From Synechococcus sp. PROS-7-1 (GTDB lineage: Bacteria; Cyanobacteriota; Cyanobacteriia; PCC-6307; Cyanobiaceae), in assembly GCF_014279795.1 (NCBI RefSeq), contig NZ_CP047945.1, forward strand, positions 1,508,572-1,572,571: a DNA stretch of 64,000 nucleotides, written 5' to 3'. The notes below the pieces were generated by a model. That model was not told the origin of the DNA and made no database searches. It worked only from the letters and a program-made list of their open reading frames with translations. Both the position numbers and the translations under genes were made by a program. Shown piece by piece: positions 9,075 through 18,581 of this stretch. The stretch's first letter is position 1, and the number at the start of each line of letters is the position of its first letter.

Positions 9075-10472
9075 TCAGGCCAGAACCTTCACCTTACCCG
9101 GCACCTGCTCGGGCCAGCGTCGATGCTGAAGTTGCAGCCATTGCACCCGGGGGGGATCAATACGCTCTCCAGGCACCAATAAAGGAATCCCCGGTGGGTA
9201 GGGACAAATCATCTCCGCTGCGATCCGATCAGCACACTGATGCAAAGGAAGCTCAAGACTGGGCCGATGGGGGACAGACGAGGGAGACAACTCCGCAACC
9301 TGTACCGAATCAAGGGGAGGTGCCGCAACGGCAGCGAGGGATGGCCCACCCTGCTCCTTGATGAACAGCGGCCAAAGCTGCCGAAGCCGCGCTGAAAGCC
9401 CGCGATGCCTGGCAAAGCCAAGGCAAAGGGTCAGGCAAAGGGGCTCCGGCAGCTCGGCGATCAGCCCATGGCTCATGAACCAGGTGTCCGCCTGCAAACC
9501 ACTCACGCCAACGGTGGCTGTATTCAGAATCAGCCTGAAGGGGTCGTCGCTTGGATGGCGCGGTACGCCATGGCGATCCAGACGATCATGCAGCCTGCGG
9601 GCTTGCTCCAGCCTTTGCTGCAGAATCCTGCTCCAGCGGGTTGAAAGCATCCAATCCAGGGTTGCTTCACAGGACGCCAGCAGCAGGGCACTGGGACTGC
9701 TGCTCTGCAGTCGCTGAAGGGACAAACGCAACGATGCCGAGGAAATGCGCGTCGTCCGCTGCCAGAGAACCGCGGTCTGAGCCAGCCCAGGTGCTGATTT
9801 ATGCAATGAATGCACCACAAGATCAGCCCCGGTCGTCAGAGCAGACGGGGGTAATCCCATCCCCGTGGCAAAGGCGAGATGGCTGCCATGGGCTTCATCC
9901 ACTAACACAGGCAACCCACGCGCGTGCAGCCGGTCCACAAGGGGAGCGATCTCTGCGGCATACCCGTGATAGGTGGGATGAACCAGCACGGCTGCCGCGA
10001 GGCGACAGCCAAGATCGGGCAGGGCATCGAGGGAGCGGCTCAGACCATCGGCCGTCATCGCACCGGGGTGGCCCCGTTCCACATCGAACGGAACCGGCAG
10101 GAACACCGGCAGCAATCCCCCCAGTTCACATGCGGCGATCAAGCTTCGGTGAGCATTGCGAGGCAGCAGAACAGCCTCGCCAGGAGCGGCCATCGCCAAC
10201 AGTGCTGCCTGCAGAAGACCCGTGGCTCCGTTCACCCCAAACCAACAGCAGTCCACACCCATGCGGGCAGCCAACAGGGCCTGGCTCTCTGCGACAGCCC
10301 CATCGACATCCAGAGGTCCTCCGATTTCCGGCAGTTCCGGCAGATCCCAACAACCAGGCTGCTGACGCAGCAGACGTTTGAGCCGTGGTGGCAGGGCTTC
10401 ACCCCGGCCATGCACGGGAAGATGCAGAGCGAATCGCGGGTTTGAATCGAGCAGGATCCTCAGCAGGGACAT
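9075..10472 (-). CDS. Orn/Lys/Arg decarboxylase-family PLP enzyme
   Basis: Fold-type I PLP enzyme of the short Orn/Lys/Arg decarboxylase family, 465 residues from the ATG at 10472 (MSLLRILLDSN). The PLP lysine is in VHSLHKSAPGLAQT, the Asp that contacts the pyridine nitrogen in VLVDEAHGSHLAF, and the cofactor loop in GVNGATGLLQA. Family members decarboxylate lysine, arginine or ornithine; the substrate cannot be read from the sequence. The frame stays open to 10562, but that longer start would overlap the divergent MFS gene. It lies just upstream of cdsA on the same strand. Confidence 0.85.
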   Translation of the reverse strand: MSLLRILLDSNPRFALHLPVHGRGEALPPRLKRLLRQQPGCWDLPELPEIGGPLDVDGAVAESQALLAARMGVDCCWFGVNGATGLLQAALLAMAAPGEAVLLPRNAHRSLIAACELGGLLPVFLPVPFDVERGHPGAMTADGLSRSLDALPDLGCRLAAAVLVHPTYHGYAAEIAPLVDRLHARGLPVLVDEAHGSHLAFATGMGLPPSALTTGADLVVHSLHKSAPGLAQTAVLWQRTTRISSASLRLSLQRLQSSSPSALLLASCEATLDWMLSTRWSRILQQRLEQARRLHDRLDRHGVPRHPSDDPFRLILNTATVGVSGLQADTWFMSHGLIAELPEPLCLTLCLGFARHRGLSARLRQLWPLFIKEQGGPSLAAVAAPPLDSVQVAELSPSSVPHRPSLELPLHQCADRIAAEMICPYPPGIPLLVPGERIDPPRVQWLQLQHRRWPEQVPGKVKVLA

Positions 10473-10553
10473 GAGCACAAAATCAACAAGACCGCAGCCA
10501 CCCGCTCGAACTGCGGCTAGAAGCTGAATCGTGACATCAACCGTGTCCGCCCC

Positions 10554-11747
10554 ATGACGCAATACCGGTACACAAAGGCCCTCGCCGGAAGCTGTGCCAT
10601 CGGCATCGGCCTGGGGGTGGTGCGATTTGACTTCGCGATCGTGGGGCGCCTGATGATCGAAAGCGGCCTCTTCAGCGCGTCATCAATTGGAGAGCTCTCC
10701 TCGCTGAATCTGGCCGGATACATCCTCGGCTGCCTGCATCATTCCCAATTGCGCATGCTGCGGGACCGGCGCGTCACACTCTGGATCGCCCTGCTCATCG
10801 TCCCGATCTCACTCTTTGCAGAGGGAGTGAGTGGAACCCTGGCGATGCATGGCTTCTGGAGAATTCTGGCTGGCTGGGCTTCAGGGCACCTCATGAGCGG
10901 GATCCCCCACTTAGCGACCCTTGGCTGTGCAGAAGGTCAGCGACGACGGGCGAGTGCGCTGGTGATGGCGGGCGCAGGGATCGGTGCACTGATTGGGGCA
11001 CTGAGCGTGGGCAGCCTGCCGATGGAAACGCCCGAACTCGGCTGGGTGGTGCTGGGAACGGTGGCTGCGGTCCTGGCGATTCCGGTGGGCTGGTTGTTGC
11101 TCGTGGGGTTCCGAGACGAAGCAAGGCACGACCCGGAGGCACCATTGGCCCGGGGAGAAGCTCCCAAGATCCCTTTCTCGTCAGTGCTCCCCCTGGCAGC
11201 GTTGACGCTGGGGTACCTGCTGCTCGGGGCTAGCCAGACACCAGTCGCGCTCTACGAACCTCTGCTTGTGAGTGAACGCCTGGGTGCGTCACCCATGCTG
11301 AGCAGCACATCGCTGGCCGTCTTTGGCGCCGGCAGTACAACTGGGGCCTTGCTGGCCAGCACATTTCCGCGGCGTTGGACCACCGTGGTGTTACTGCCGG
11401 TCGTGGCCTGCCTAGGTCTCTTGGGCAACATCCTCTTCCTGACTGGAAGCAGCGCCAATGTTCTGGCTGCAGCCACCTTCTGCGTGGGTGCCTGGATCTG
11501 GCTCACGGCCAGCCTCACCTTCGACCGTCTCAGTCAGCTGGTTGATCCCAGCGAACTGAGACCGACCTGGTCGTTGATCACCATGGTTCTCGGGATCGGT
11601 TTCGCCCTTTTTGCCTTCACCACATCGCCTCTGGTCTCTCATCACATCGATGCGCTGATTTGGATCGGCGTCGTTGTTGTGGGTGTCCAGGTGATGGCTG
11701 AATTGATGCAGTGGCTCGGGGATCGCGAGCTTCGGCGCCCTGTTTAA
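10554..11747 (+). CDS. MFS transporter, YbfB/YjiJ-like
   Basis: A 397-residue integral membrane protein with roughly twelve hydrophobic segments. The N-terminal GIGLGVVRFDFAIVGRLMI segment with its conserved GxGxxRF/Y pattern and the overall layout fit the YbfB/YjiJ group of the major facilitator superfamily. The substrate is unknown. It is divergent from the decarboxylase gene, with about 80 bases between the two chosen starts. Cotranscription with the ABC1 kinase gene 41 bases downstream is possible. Confidence 0.8.
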   Translation: MTQYRYTKALAGSCAIGIGLGVVRFDFAIVGRLMIESGLFSASSIGELSSLNLAGYILGCLHHSQLRMLRDRRVTLWIALLIVPISLFAEGVSGTLAMHGFWRILAGWASGHLMSGIPHLATLGCAEGQRRRASALVMAGAGIGALIGALSVGSLPMETPELGWVVLGTVAAVLAIPVGWLLLVGFRDEARHDPEAPLARGEAPKIPFSSVLPLAALTLGYLLLGASQTPVALYEPLLVSERLGASPMLSSTSLAVFGAGSTTGALLASTFPRRWTTVVLLPVVACLGLLGNILFLTGSSANVLAAATFCVGAWIWLTASLTFDRLSQLVDPSELRPTWSLITMVLGIGFALFAFTTSPLVSHHIDALIWIGVVVVGVQVMAELMQWLGDRELRRPV

Positions 11748-11788
11748 GCGAACTCTCTAGGATTTCCCGAAGGCGTTGAGATCTGAGC

Positions 11789-13444
11789 GTGGAGTCTGTG
11801 CGGTACAACCCTGGCCGAGATGCCCGTTGGCTGCTGCTGCGTCCATGGATCGCCGTACCCCGTGTTCTCCAAATTGTCTGGGCGTTATCCGGGCTGGTGC
11901 TGAGCCTGCTGATCCGAGGCAACAGCAGTGATCCCAAGGTTCAGAGAAATCTGGCGCGCATGCTCCTGCGCACACTCACGAATCTTGGCCCTTGCTTCAT
12001 CAAGGTGGGGCAGGCCCTGTCCACCCGCCCCGATTTGATTCGACGGGACTGGCTCGATGAACTCACGAAACTTCAGGACGATCTGCCTGCGTTCAGCCAT
12101 GCCATTGCCCTGAAAACCATCGAAGCCGAGCTGGGGTCACCGGCCGATCAACTGTTCGACGATTTTCCCGACTGTCCTGTTGCTGCAGCCAGCCTGGGCC
12201 AGGTGTACAAAGCCAGGGTTCACGGTCAGCACTGGGTTGCCGTCAAGGTGCAGCGCCCCAATCTGGTGTTCATCCTCCGGCGCGACATGGTGCTGATCCG
12301 GAGCCTGGGCGTGCTCGCAGCTCCGTTCTTACCGCTCAACCTTGGCTTCGGCCTTGGCGAAATCATCGATGAATTCGGCCGCAGCTTGTTTGAGGAAATT
12401 GATTACTTCTGCGAAGCCGACAATGCCGAACGTTTCGCAACCCTGTTTGCCGACAACCCTGCTGTCACGATCCCCACAGTGGAGCGTTCGTTATCGAGCA
12501 GGCGAGTTCTGACGACGAGCTGGATTCATGGAACCAAACTGCGCGATCGACAGGAACTCAAAGCTCAACGACTGGATCCATCCGCTCTGATCCGAACCGG
12601 CGTGATCAGTGGCTTGCAACAACTTCTTGAATTCGGATATTTCCACGCTGACCCCCACCCAGGCAATCTGTTCGCACTCAGTGGCCGAAGCGGTGACCTC
12701 GGGCATGTGGCCTACGTCGATTTCGGCATGATGGACTCCATCAGCGACAGCGACCGTCTCACCCTGACAGGCGCCGTTGTGCACCTGATCAACCGTGACT
12801 TCGAGGCTGTCGCGCGCGATTTTCAGGAACTTGGTTTTCTCTCGAGTAATGCCGATCTTGCTCCGATCATTCCGGCGCTTGAAGATGTTTTAGGAGGAAG
12901 TCTCGGTGATTCTGTGGGGTCATTCAATTTCAAGGCGATTACTGATCGCTTTTCAGAATTGATGTACGACTATCCCTTCAGAGTGCCGGCCCGTTTTGCC
13001 CTGATCATTCGAGCCGTGGTGAGCCAGGAGGGCTTGGCCCTGCGCCTCGACCCACAGTTCAAAATCATTGCCGTGGCCTATCCCTATGTGGCCAAGCGAT
13101 TGCTTGCTGGCGACACCCATGAGATGAGGGAAAAACTGATGGAGGTGATTTTCGACGGGGATGGCAGCTTGAGGCTTGAACGGCTTGAAAGCCTTCTGGA
13201 CGTTGTGGGGAAAGAGCAGACGCAAGTCGGGACAGAGTTGCTCCCCGTGGCAGGGGCAGGCCTGAAGTTGCTGCTGGGGCGCGATGGAGGAGACCTGCGC
13301 CGAAGGCTGCTGCTCACGCTGATCAAGGACGATCGACTGGACACCACGGATCTGAAAAATCTCACGGCTCTCATGCGCAGAACCTTTGGACCGGCTCGCC
13401 TCGCCCAAGGCATGCTCCAGAGTCTCAATCCGCTTGCAGCCTGA
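11789..13444 (+). CDS. ABC1/UbiB-family atypical kinase
   Basis: A 551-residue member of the ABC1K (AarF/UbiB) family, atypical kinases linked to quinone and prenyl-lipid metabolism in cyanobacteria and plastids. The family-defining KxGQ motif is visible in CFIKVGQALSTRPDL, the nucleotide-binding lysine in WVAVKVQRP, and the catalytic and metal sites in YFHADPHPGNLF and YVDFGMMD. Start is GTG at 11789. Cyanobacteria carry several paralogues, so assignment to one ABC1K subtype would need a tree. Confidence 0.9.
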   Translation: MESVRYNPGRDARWLLLRPWIAVPRVLQIVWALSGLVLSLLIRGNSSDPKVQRNLARMLLRTLTNLGPCFIKVGQALSTRPDLIRRDWLDELTKLQDDLPAFSHAIALKTIEAELGSPADQLFDDFPDCPVAAASLGQVYKARVHGQHWVAVKVQRPNLVFILRRDMVLIRSLGVLAAPFLPLNLGFGLGEIIDEFGRSLFEEIDYFCEADNAERFATLFADNPAVTIPTVERSLSSRRVLTTSWIHGTKLRDRQELKAQRLDPSALIRTGVISGLQQLLEFGYFHADPHPGNLFALSGRSGDLGHVAYVDFGMMDSISDSDRLTLTGAVVHLINRDFEAVARDFQELGFLSSNADLAPIIPALEDVLGGSLGDSVGSFNFKAITDRFSELMYDYPFRVPARFALIIRAVVSQEGLALRLDPQFKIIAVAYPYVAKRLLAGDTHEMREKLMEVIFDGDGSLRLERLESLLDVVGKEQTQVGTELLPVAGAGLKLLLGRDGGDLRRRLLLTLIKDDRLDTTDLKNLTALMRRTFGPARLAQGMLQSLNPLAA

Positions 13445-13516
13445 GCTTGTCTTAGACCCTCCGGCCCCAGGTTCCAGCGGTGATAATGCCAACTTGATTC
13501 AGACGTACGGCCCCTC

Positions 13517-13996
13517 ATGTCGATCGCACCAGACTTCGCACCGATCGATCTTGACCAAGCCGACCTGGATTTCCTTTCAGGAGCATTCGGTGATCTCAGC
13601 GCAGATGAGATTCTTCTGGAATTCGCCCCGCTCCAGCAGCCTCCTTACCTTGTTGCCGGCCTTGGATTGGCCATCGGTGTGCTCTGCGGGCTCACCTTTG
13701 CCAAGCTTGTGCAAAATCGTCTGGACGGCTGGAAAAACGACAGATTGGCGATGCTCCCCCTCGGAAACGCTGAAACCAGTCTCAGTTTTGCGGGAACTCT
13801 GATTGGAATTAGCCTATTTATCGGCGGATCACTGCAGGTGTTCGGGTTTGCATCCGGAGCTGCCTACCTGATTGCCTTCCTGCTCTCGATTCTCACCGGC
13901 GGAGCGCTCTGGGTTCAGCTGGAGAGCCTGATGCGCCAGGTAGAAAGCGGGAACTTCAAGGCGGTCGACTTCGACAACTTCGACGAATTTTTCTGA
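13517..13996 (+). CDS. Small membrane protein of unknown function
   Basis: I do not recognise a named family. The 159-residue product has an acidic N-terminus (rich in D/E over residues 1-35), hydrophobic segments near 47-65, 92-112 and 115-135, and an acidic, aromatic C-terminus ending FDNFDEFF. The spacing of the segments suggests three membrane helices. Start is an ATG about 70 bases after the ABC1 kinase stop; a GATAAT sequence at 13482-13487 could be its own -10 element. It faces the sigma factor gene with ten bases between stops. Confidence 0.7.
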   Translation: MSIAPDFAPIDLDQADLDFLSGAFGDLSADEILLEFAPLQQPPYLVAGLGLAIGVLCGLTFAKLVQNRLDGWKNDRLAMLPLGNAETSLSFAGTLIGISLFIGGSLQVFGFASGAAYLIAFLLSILTGGALWVQLESLMRQVESGNFKAVDFDNFDEFF

Positions 13997-14006
13997 TCGG
14001 CCGTGT

Positions 14007-14975
14007 TCAGGCAGCCACGGTGTAGTCCCTGAGCTCAAGTGGTGCCTGACGAAGGGATTCCAGGCCCTCCCGCTCAAGCCGGCGGGTGCGATCACGACTC
14101 ATCTTGAGCGTTTTGGCAATCCCTGTAAGGCTCATCGGCTCCTCGCCGTCCATCCCGTAACGCATCCGCAGCACACGCTCCTGCAGTTCCGGCAGCTGGC
14201 CCAGCAGATCCCGCAGGTCACCCTTCAGGCACTCACCTTCCACCTGCTCACTTGGCAGCTCTCCATCACCGGCCAATAAATCCAGCAGCTCCGTGTCATC
14301 CCCATCGCCCACCTTCATCTCCAGGCTCACCGGCTGACGGGCACGGCACATCAGCTCCTTCACCTCGTCCTCCGGCAGCTCCACAAATGCCGCCAGCTCC
14401 GTCACTGATGGCGTCCGCCCCAGGTCTTGGCTCAGTTCACGCTGCCCTTTCTTCAGTTTGTTCAGCATCTCGGTGATGTGGATCGGCAGCCGGATCGTCC
14501 GGCTCTTCTCCGCAATCGCCCGCGTGATTCCCTGGCGGATCCACCAGTACGCATAGGTGCTGAATTTGTAGCCCCGTGTTGGGTCGAACTTCTCCACACC
14601 ACGCACCAAACCAATCGTTCCCTCCTGGATCAGATCCAGCAGCTCCATGTTCCGCTTGGTGTATTTCTTGGCCACGCTCACCACCAGGCGCAGATTCGCC
14701 GCCACCATCCGCTCTTTAGCGCGGCGGCCCGCCTGCAGCTTGCGCTTCAGTTGCACCGCGCTCAATCCCGCTGCTTTGGCCAGCTCCGCTGCAGGCACGG
14801 CTTCTCCACCGCGCTTCTCCTGCAACTCTGCTTCTGTTGCCTCCAGCTCCATCAGCTCCTGCACCTGACGGCCCAAGGTGATCTCCTGCTGATGGCTCAG
14901 CAACGGCACCCGGCCGATGTCGCGCAGATAGGAGCGCACCATGTCTGCGTCTGGGAGCAGGGCCAAGGGCGCCAT
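14007..14975 (-). CDS. Group 2 sigma-70 factor (RpoD-like)
   Basis: A 322-residue sigma-70 protein without region 1.1, the size of the non-essential group 2 factors of cyanobacteria. Region 1.2 begins [13 protein letters not shown]; region 2 contains [19 protein letters not shown] and [16 protein letters not shown] (the -10 recognition helix); region 3 follows [14 protein letters not shown]; region 4 has the -35 helix-turn-helix [20 protein letters not shown]. These factors adjust transcription to stress, light and nutrients. It is divergent from phoB across 71 bases, so a shared control region is possible. Confidence 0.93.
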   Translation of the reverse strand: MAPLALLPDADMVRSYLRDIGRVPLLSHQQEITLGRQVQELMELEATEAELQEKRGGEAVPAAELAKAAGLSAVQLKRKLQAGRRAKERMVAANLRLVVSVAKKYTKRNMELLDLIQEGTIGLVRGVEKFDPTRGYKFSTYAYWWIRQGITRAIAEKSRTIRLPIHITEMLNKLKKGQRELSQDLGRTPSVTELAAFVELPEDEVKELMCRARQPVSLEMKVGDGDDTELLDLLAGDGELPSEQVEGECLKGDLRDLLGQLPELQERVLRMRYGMDGEEPMSLTGIAKTLKMSRDRTRRLEREGLESLRQAPLELRDYTVAA

Positions 14976-14997
14976 CAGTTACGAAACCAGAATGTTT

Positions 14998-15005
14998 CTT
15001 AACCT
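14998..15005 (+). promoter_or_regulatory. Possible single Pho-box half-site
   Basis: The octamer CTTAACCT matches the repeat unit described for cyanobacterial Pho boxes and lies in the 71-base region between the divergent sigma factor and phoB genes. Functional Pho boxes are tandem repeats about 11 bases apart; I find no good second copy at that spacing, so this is a weak call. Confidence 0.25.
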
Positions 15006-15046
15006 AACACCAAAGAACGTGGTTTCAAAAGCAAAAAGGCGTATCC

Positions 15047-15808
15047 ATGTCCAGAATGGCTTCAGCGAAACGTTTTCTCGTGGTTGCTTCCGCAACGAGC
15101 ACAGTGGGCACAGCAAAACTGCTCGTGGTTGAAGACGATGATTCAATCAGAGAAACGGTGGAGGAAGCCCTTCGTGCTGAAGGCTTCGATGTGAAGTCAT
15201 GCGGTAATGGCGCCGACGCCCTGGCTCTCCTTGCCGAACCAGGCACCAAAGATGTGGATCTGCTTGTACTCGACCTGATGCTTCCAGGCCTTGGTGGGCT
15301 CGATCTCTGCCGGCAACTGCGCAAACTCAATAACCAGACCCCCGTGTTGGTCATCAGTGCGCGGGACAGTGAAACCGACAGAGTGCTCGGTCTTGAAGTG
15401 GGCGCTGACGATTACCTCGTCAAACCCTTCGGCCTGCGAGAACTGGTCGCACGCTGTCGAGCCTTGCTGCGACGCACCCAACAGATCGCGTCCGTCCCAA
15501 ATGAGGATCGCCAGGTTGTTCAGAGTGGCAACCTCTGTCTTTATGCCCAGGAGTGCCGTGTCACCCGCGACGGCGAGGACCTAACGCTTTCCCCCAAGGA
15601 GTACAAAATCCTCGAACTACTGATTCGAAATCCCAAGAGGGTCTGGAGCAGAGATCAGTTATTGGAAAGAATCTGGGGGATCGACTTTGTCGGAGACACC
15701 AAAACCGTTGATGTCCACATCCGCTGGTTAAGAGAAAAGATTGAGGAGGAGCCATCCTCTCCCGAACACATTCGCACCGTTAGGGGATTCGGCTACCGCT
15801 TCGGTTAA
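15047..15808 (+). CDS. phoB: Phosphate-type response regulator PhoB/SphR
   Basis: OmpR/PhoB-class regulator: receiver domain followed by winged helix. The receiver shows the acidic pair in VVEDDDS, the phosphate-accepting Asp in LLVLDLMLPG, and the conserved Lys in DYLVKPFGLRE. The DNA-binding domain shows LTLSPKEYKILELL and the recognition helix part TVDVHIRWLREKIE, ending RTVRGFGYRF. Immediate linkage to a PhoR-like kinase supports the phosphate-starvation assignment. The ATG at 15047 gives 253 residues; the family core starts only near residue 23, so a GTG at 15104 is a credible alternative start. Confidence 0.88.
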   Translation: MSRMASAKRFLVVASATSTVGTAKLLVVEDDDSIRETVEEALRAEGFDVKSCGNGADALALLAEPGTKDVDLLVLDLMLPGLGGLDLCRQLRKLNNQTPVLVISARDSETDRVLGLEVGADDYLVKPFGLRELVARCRALLRRTQQIASVPNEDRQVVQSGNLCLYAQECRVTRDGEDLTLSPKEYKILELLIRNPKRVWSRDQLLERIWGIDFVGDTKTVDVHIRWLREKIEEEPSSPEHIRTVRGFGYRFG

Positions 15809-15813
15809 TCATC

Positions 15814-16965
15814 GTGAGCGCAGGAACTGGAGTTGTTCTCGGACTCATCATCGGAATTGCTGGAGGTTGGATTCTCGCTGGCAGACAACGAGGCTCCGCA
15901 GCCAGAGGCTCCAAAGCGCACCTGATGCCATCAGTGCTGTCAGGTCATTCGCTGACCACACCCCAATTGCTGGCCTGGATCGATGCGGCCACCCAGGGAT
16001 GGTTGATCCTCACGCCTGATCTGACGATCGGATATATCAATTCCCGGGCTGAACGCCTACTGCAGTTCTCCAGCAATCTGCTGGTCCGCGGCCAGCCACT
16101 CGACGAGGTGCTTTCAGTGCCTGAGCTAGAGGAGGCGATCATCAGCGTGCGCCATCAACAGCGACCGCAACGCTGTGAGTGGGAACAGCAGAGGATTCCC
16201 CTCGAAGCAATCGTGCTGCCGGGTTCGGATGAATGGCTTCTGGTCCTGCTTCAAAACAGGCAGTCCCTGGAAGCCCAGCAGCAGCAGCAGGAGCGCTGGG
16301 TCAGCGACGTCGCCCACGAACTCAAAACCCCGCTGACGGCGTTGATGCTGGTGAGTGACCGGCTCGAGGGAGCCGTCAGCGAAGACGATGGTGTTTTGGT
16401 TGAACGCCTGCAAAGAGAGCTCCGCCGTTTGCAATTAATGGTGGAAGATCTTCTGGAGCTTTCTCGCCTTGAAAACATCCTCCCTCGGGACCAAGTTGAT
16501 TATTCGGCCCTGAATCTGGATCAGCTTGTTGAAGGAGCCTGGAACAGCATTCGCCCGCTCGCTGATCAAAGGGATGTGTCTCTGTCGATCAACACCGATG
16601 AGCCCGGGCCGCTTCTGGGCGATCAACGCCGGCTGCATCGAGCCGTTCTCAATCTCCTCGACAACGCACTGCGTTATTCCCCCGATCACGACTCCGTCGA
16701 AGTCGACATTCTTCCCAGCGGCGGTTGGTGGTTGCTCTCTGTCAGAGATCACGGGCCAGGGCTGAGCGAAACCGATCTCAGCAATATGTTCCAGCGTTTT
16801 TATCGGGGCGATCCCTCCAGAGCCCGATCCAACCGCAGTGGCAGTGGTCTCGGCCTAGCCATCGTTCAGCAGATCGCGGTGAACCATGGCGGCCGCGTCC
16901 AGGCCAGAAATCATCCTGATGGAGGTACATCGATGGAACTTCTGCTTCCGAAAGGACAGGCATGA
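15814..16965 (+). CDS. phoR: Phosphate sensor histidine kinase PhoR/SphS
   Basis: Partner of the preceding regulator, five bases downstream, GTG start. The 383-residue product has one N-terminal hydrophobic segment (about 5-23), a PAS-like region around 50-145 (WLILTPDLTIGYIN), a phosphate-accepting His in SDVAHELKTPLTALM, the N box HRAVLNLLDNALRYSP, G1 DHGPGL and G2 GSGLGLAIV. A single membrane segment with no large periplasmic loop is the usual PhoR arrangement in which phosphate status is sensed through the Pst system. Confidence 0.88.
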   Translation: MSAGTGVVLGLIIGIAGGWILAGRQRGSAARGSKAHLMPSVLSGHSLTTPQLLAWIDAATQGWLILTPDLTIGYINSRAERLLQFSSNLLVRGQPLDEVLSVPELEEAIISVRHQQRPQRCEWEQQRIPLEAIVLPGSDEWLLVLLQNRQSLEAQQQQQERWVSDVAHELKTPLTALMLVSDRLEGAVSEDDGVLVERLQRELRRLQLMVEDLLELSRLENILPRDQVDYSALNLDQLVEGAWNSIRPLADQRDVSLSINTDEPGPLLGDQRRLHRAVLNLLDNALRYSPDHDSVEVDILPSGGWWLLSVRDHGPGLSETDLSNMFQRFYRGDPSRARSNRSGSGLGLAIVQQIAVNHGGRVQARNHPDGGTSMELLLPKGQA

Positions 16966-16978
16966 GTGGAGCTCAACC

Positions 16979-17710
16979 TTGACGCGCCAACGACTGCAGA
17001 AACTGATTGCTTCTGCAGGGGTCTGCTCCCGACGCAAGGCTGAGGATCTCTTGCGAGACCATCGGGTCCGCGTGAATGGACAGCTGGCAACCATTGGAGA
17101 CCAGGCCGATCTAGACCTTGACACCATTGAAGTGGACGGCCGTCCGCTTCAGAAAGCCCCCCCAGCCCGGGTGCTTCTACTGAACAAACCAGCGGGAGTG
17201 ATCTGCAGCTGCCGGGACCCACAGAGACGTCGAACCGTGCTCGAGCTCGTACCTGCGGATCTGAGAGAGGGCCTGCACCCCGTCGGCCGGCTGGATGCAG
17301 ACAGCCGAGGCGCCTTGCTTCTGAGCAACCAGGGGGAGCTCACGTTGAAACTGACCCATCCCCGGTATAACCACCGCAAGACTTACCGGATCACGGTGGC
17401 TGGCTTGCCCGATACCGAAAAGCTCAATCAATGGAGACGGGGAGTCGTTCTCGATGGGACGGTCACGCGCCCTGCTGAGGTGAAACTTGTAAAGGGGACT
17501 CACCAGACCAGTGTGCTGGAGATCGTCCTGCGTGAAGGACGCAATCGGCAGATCCGCAGAATCGCGCTCGCTCTGGGCCATCGCGTACTCGATCTCCAGC
17601 GAATCGCCATCGGTGATCTCACCCTCGGTTCGATGGGGGAGGGCTGCTGGAGAGAGCTTTCCAAGCAAGAATGGACAGGTTTGATCAGCACCGAGGCCGA
17701 TCGGGCATAA
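16979..17710 (+). CDS. Pseudouridine synthase, RsuA/RluB/E/F family
   Basis: Isomerises a uridine in rRNA to pseudouridine. An S4 RNA-binding domain covers about the first 60 residues (RLQKLIASAGVCSRRKAEDL, then RVRVNGQ), and the catalytic domain has the family motif with its Asp in GRLDADSRGALLLSN, followed by KTYRITVAG and REGRNRQIRRI. The frame is open from 16886, but the sequence before TTG 16979 encodes part of phoR in another frame and does not look like the family; starting there gives 243 residues, as expected. The exact rRNA site (RluB-like, probably 23S) is inferred. Confidence 0.87.
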   Translation: MTRQRLQKLIASAGVCSRRKAEDLLRDHRVRVNGQLATIGDQADLDLDTIEVDGRPLQKAPPARVLLLNKPAGVICSCRDPQRRRTVLELVPADLREGLHPVGRLDADSRGALLLSNQGELTLKLTHPRYNHRKTYRITVAGLPDTEKLNQWRRGVVLDGTVTRPAEVKLVKGTHQTSVLEIVLREGRNRQIRRIALALGHRVLDLQRIAIGDLTLGSMGEGCWRELSKQEWTGLISTEADRA

Positions 17711-17717
17711 CCCAGAC

Positions 17718-18581
17718 ATGGCTTGGATCAAACGCTTTCTCCCATGGCGCCGCCGCCAATCCAGCAAGGATGCGGTCGATCGCTCGAATGCGACCAGTCA
17801 TGCAGACCCCGCTGAAGCCGCCGGGCAACTGTTGCGACAACAGCGCGAGCAACGCGGCCTGAGCTTGCGGGACTTGTCCAGGCAAGTGCGCATCACCACT
17901 CCTGTTTTGGAGGCGCTGGAGCGGAACTGGCCAGAGCGCCTGCCGGAGGCTGCCTATCTGGTGGCGATGTTGCATCGCTTGGAAGAGTGTCTCGAACTTG
18001 AGCCGGACAGTCTTCGGGGAGCCCTACGGGAACAGGCGCTTCCATTTCAGGGCTCTCCACAAACACGGCGCACCCGCTTCACCGTTGGCAGCATCGACAT
18101 CTTCACCACCTGGCAGGGGAGTGTTCTCTACGGGGTGGTGATCGTTGGTTCGGTGTTGGCCCTCAATCACCAACAACGTCAGTTGGCCCTCAACAACGCG
18201 ATCACGCTCACGCCCGTCCCCTTGGATCTCACGAGCGAGTCCGAGGCTTTATTGCAAGGGCTTCGCCCTCTCCAGGATCTGCGCAATGCGAGTCCTGCTG
18301 AGGCGATTCCCGATCTGACGGCCCCCCAACCTCTCCCTGGAGTCCTGGAGATCAAACTCAATCAGCCAAGCGCTGTGGATCTGAGCAGCAAAGGAGGGGA
18401 TCGAACCAAGCTGCAAGGCGCGATCGGAACTTTCACGCTCCAGCTCCTGCCGCCTGTGCAGATCAAAATCCAGCCAGCTCCGCAAGCAGGCTCTGTCCTC
18501 TGGGACGGTGCCGCTCTGAAGTCGGTGAAAGACCAGCCCGGGCTTTACCGCCTGGACCAGACCTCGGCACGCAACCCATAG
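17718..18581 (+). CDS. RodZ-like helix-turn-helix membrane protein
   Basis: A 287-residue protein with an XRE-type helix-turn-helix near residues 35-85 (LLRQQREQRGLSLRDLSRQV, then ITTPVLEALE), a basic linker, a single membrane segment around 132-150 (GSVLYGVVIVGSVLAL) and a C-terminal beta-rich region. That is the order found in RodZ, which links the MreB cytoskeleton to the cell envelope and affects cell shape. Picocyanobacterial members are short and divergent, so I leave the symbol blank. It lies seven bases after the pseudouridine synthase gene and its last 37 bases overlap malQ on the other strand. Confidence 0.75.
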   Translation: MAWIKRFLPWRRRQSSKDAVDRSNATSHADPAEAAGQLLRQQREQRGLSLRDLSRQVRITTPVLEALERNWPERLPEAAYLVAMLHRLEECLELEPDSLRGALREQALPFQGSPQTRRTRFTVGSIDIFTTWQGSVLYGVVIVGSVLALNHQQRQLALNNAITLTPVPLDLTSESEALLQGLRPLQDLRNASPAEAIPDLTAPQPLPGVLEIKLNQPSAVDLSSKGGDRTKLQGAIGTFTLQLLPPVQIKIQPAPQAGSVLWDGAALKSVKDQPGLYRLDQTSARNP

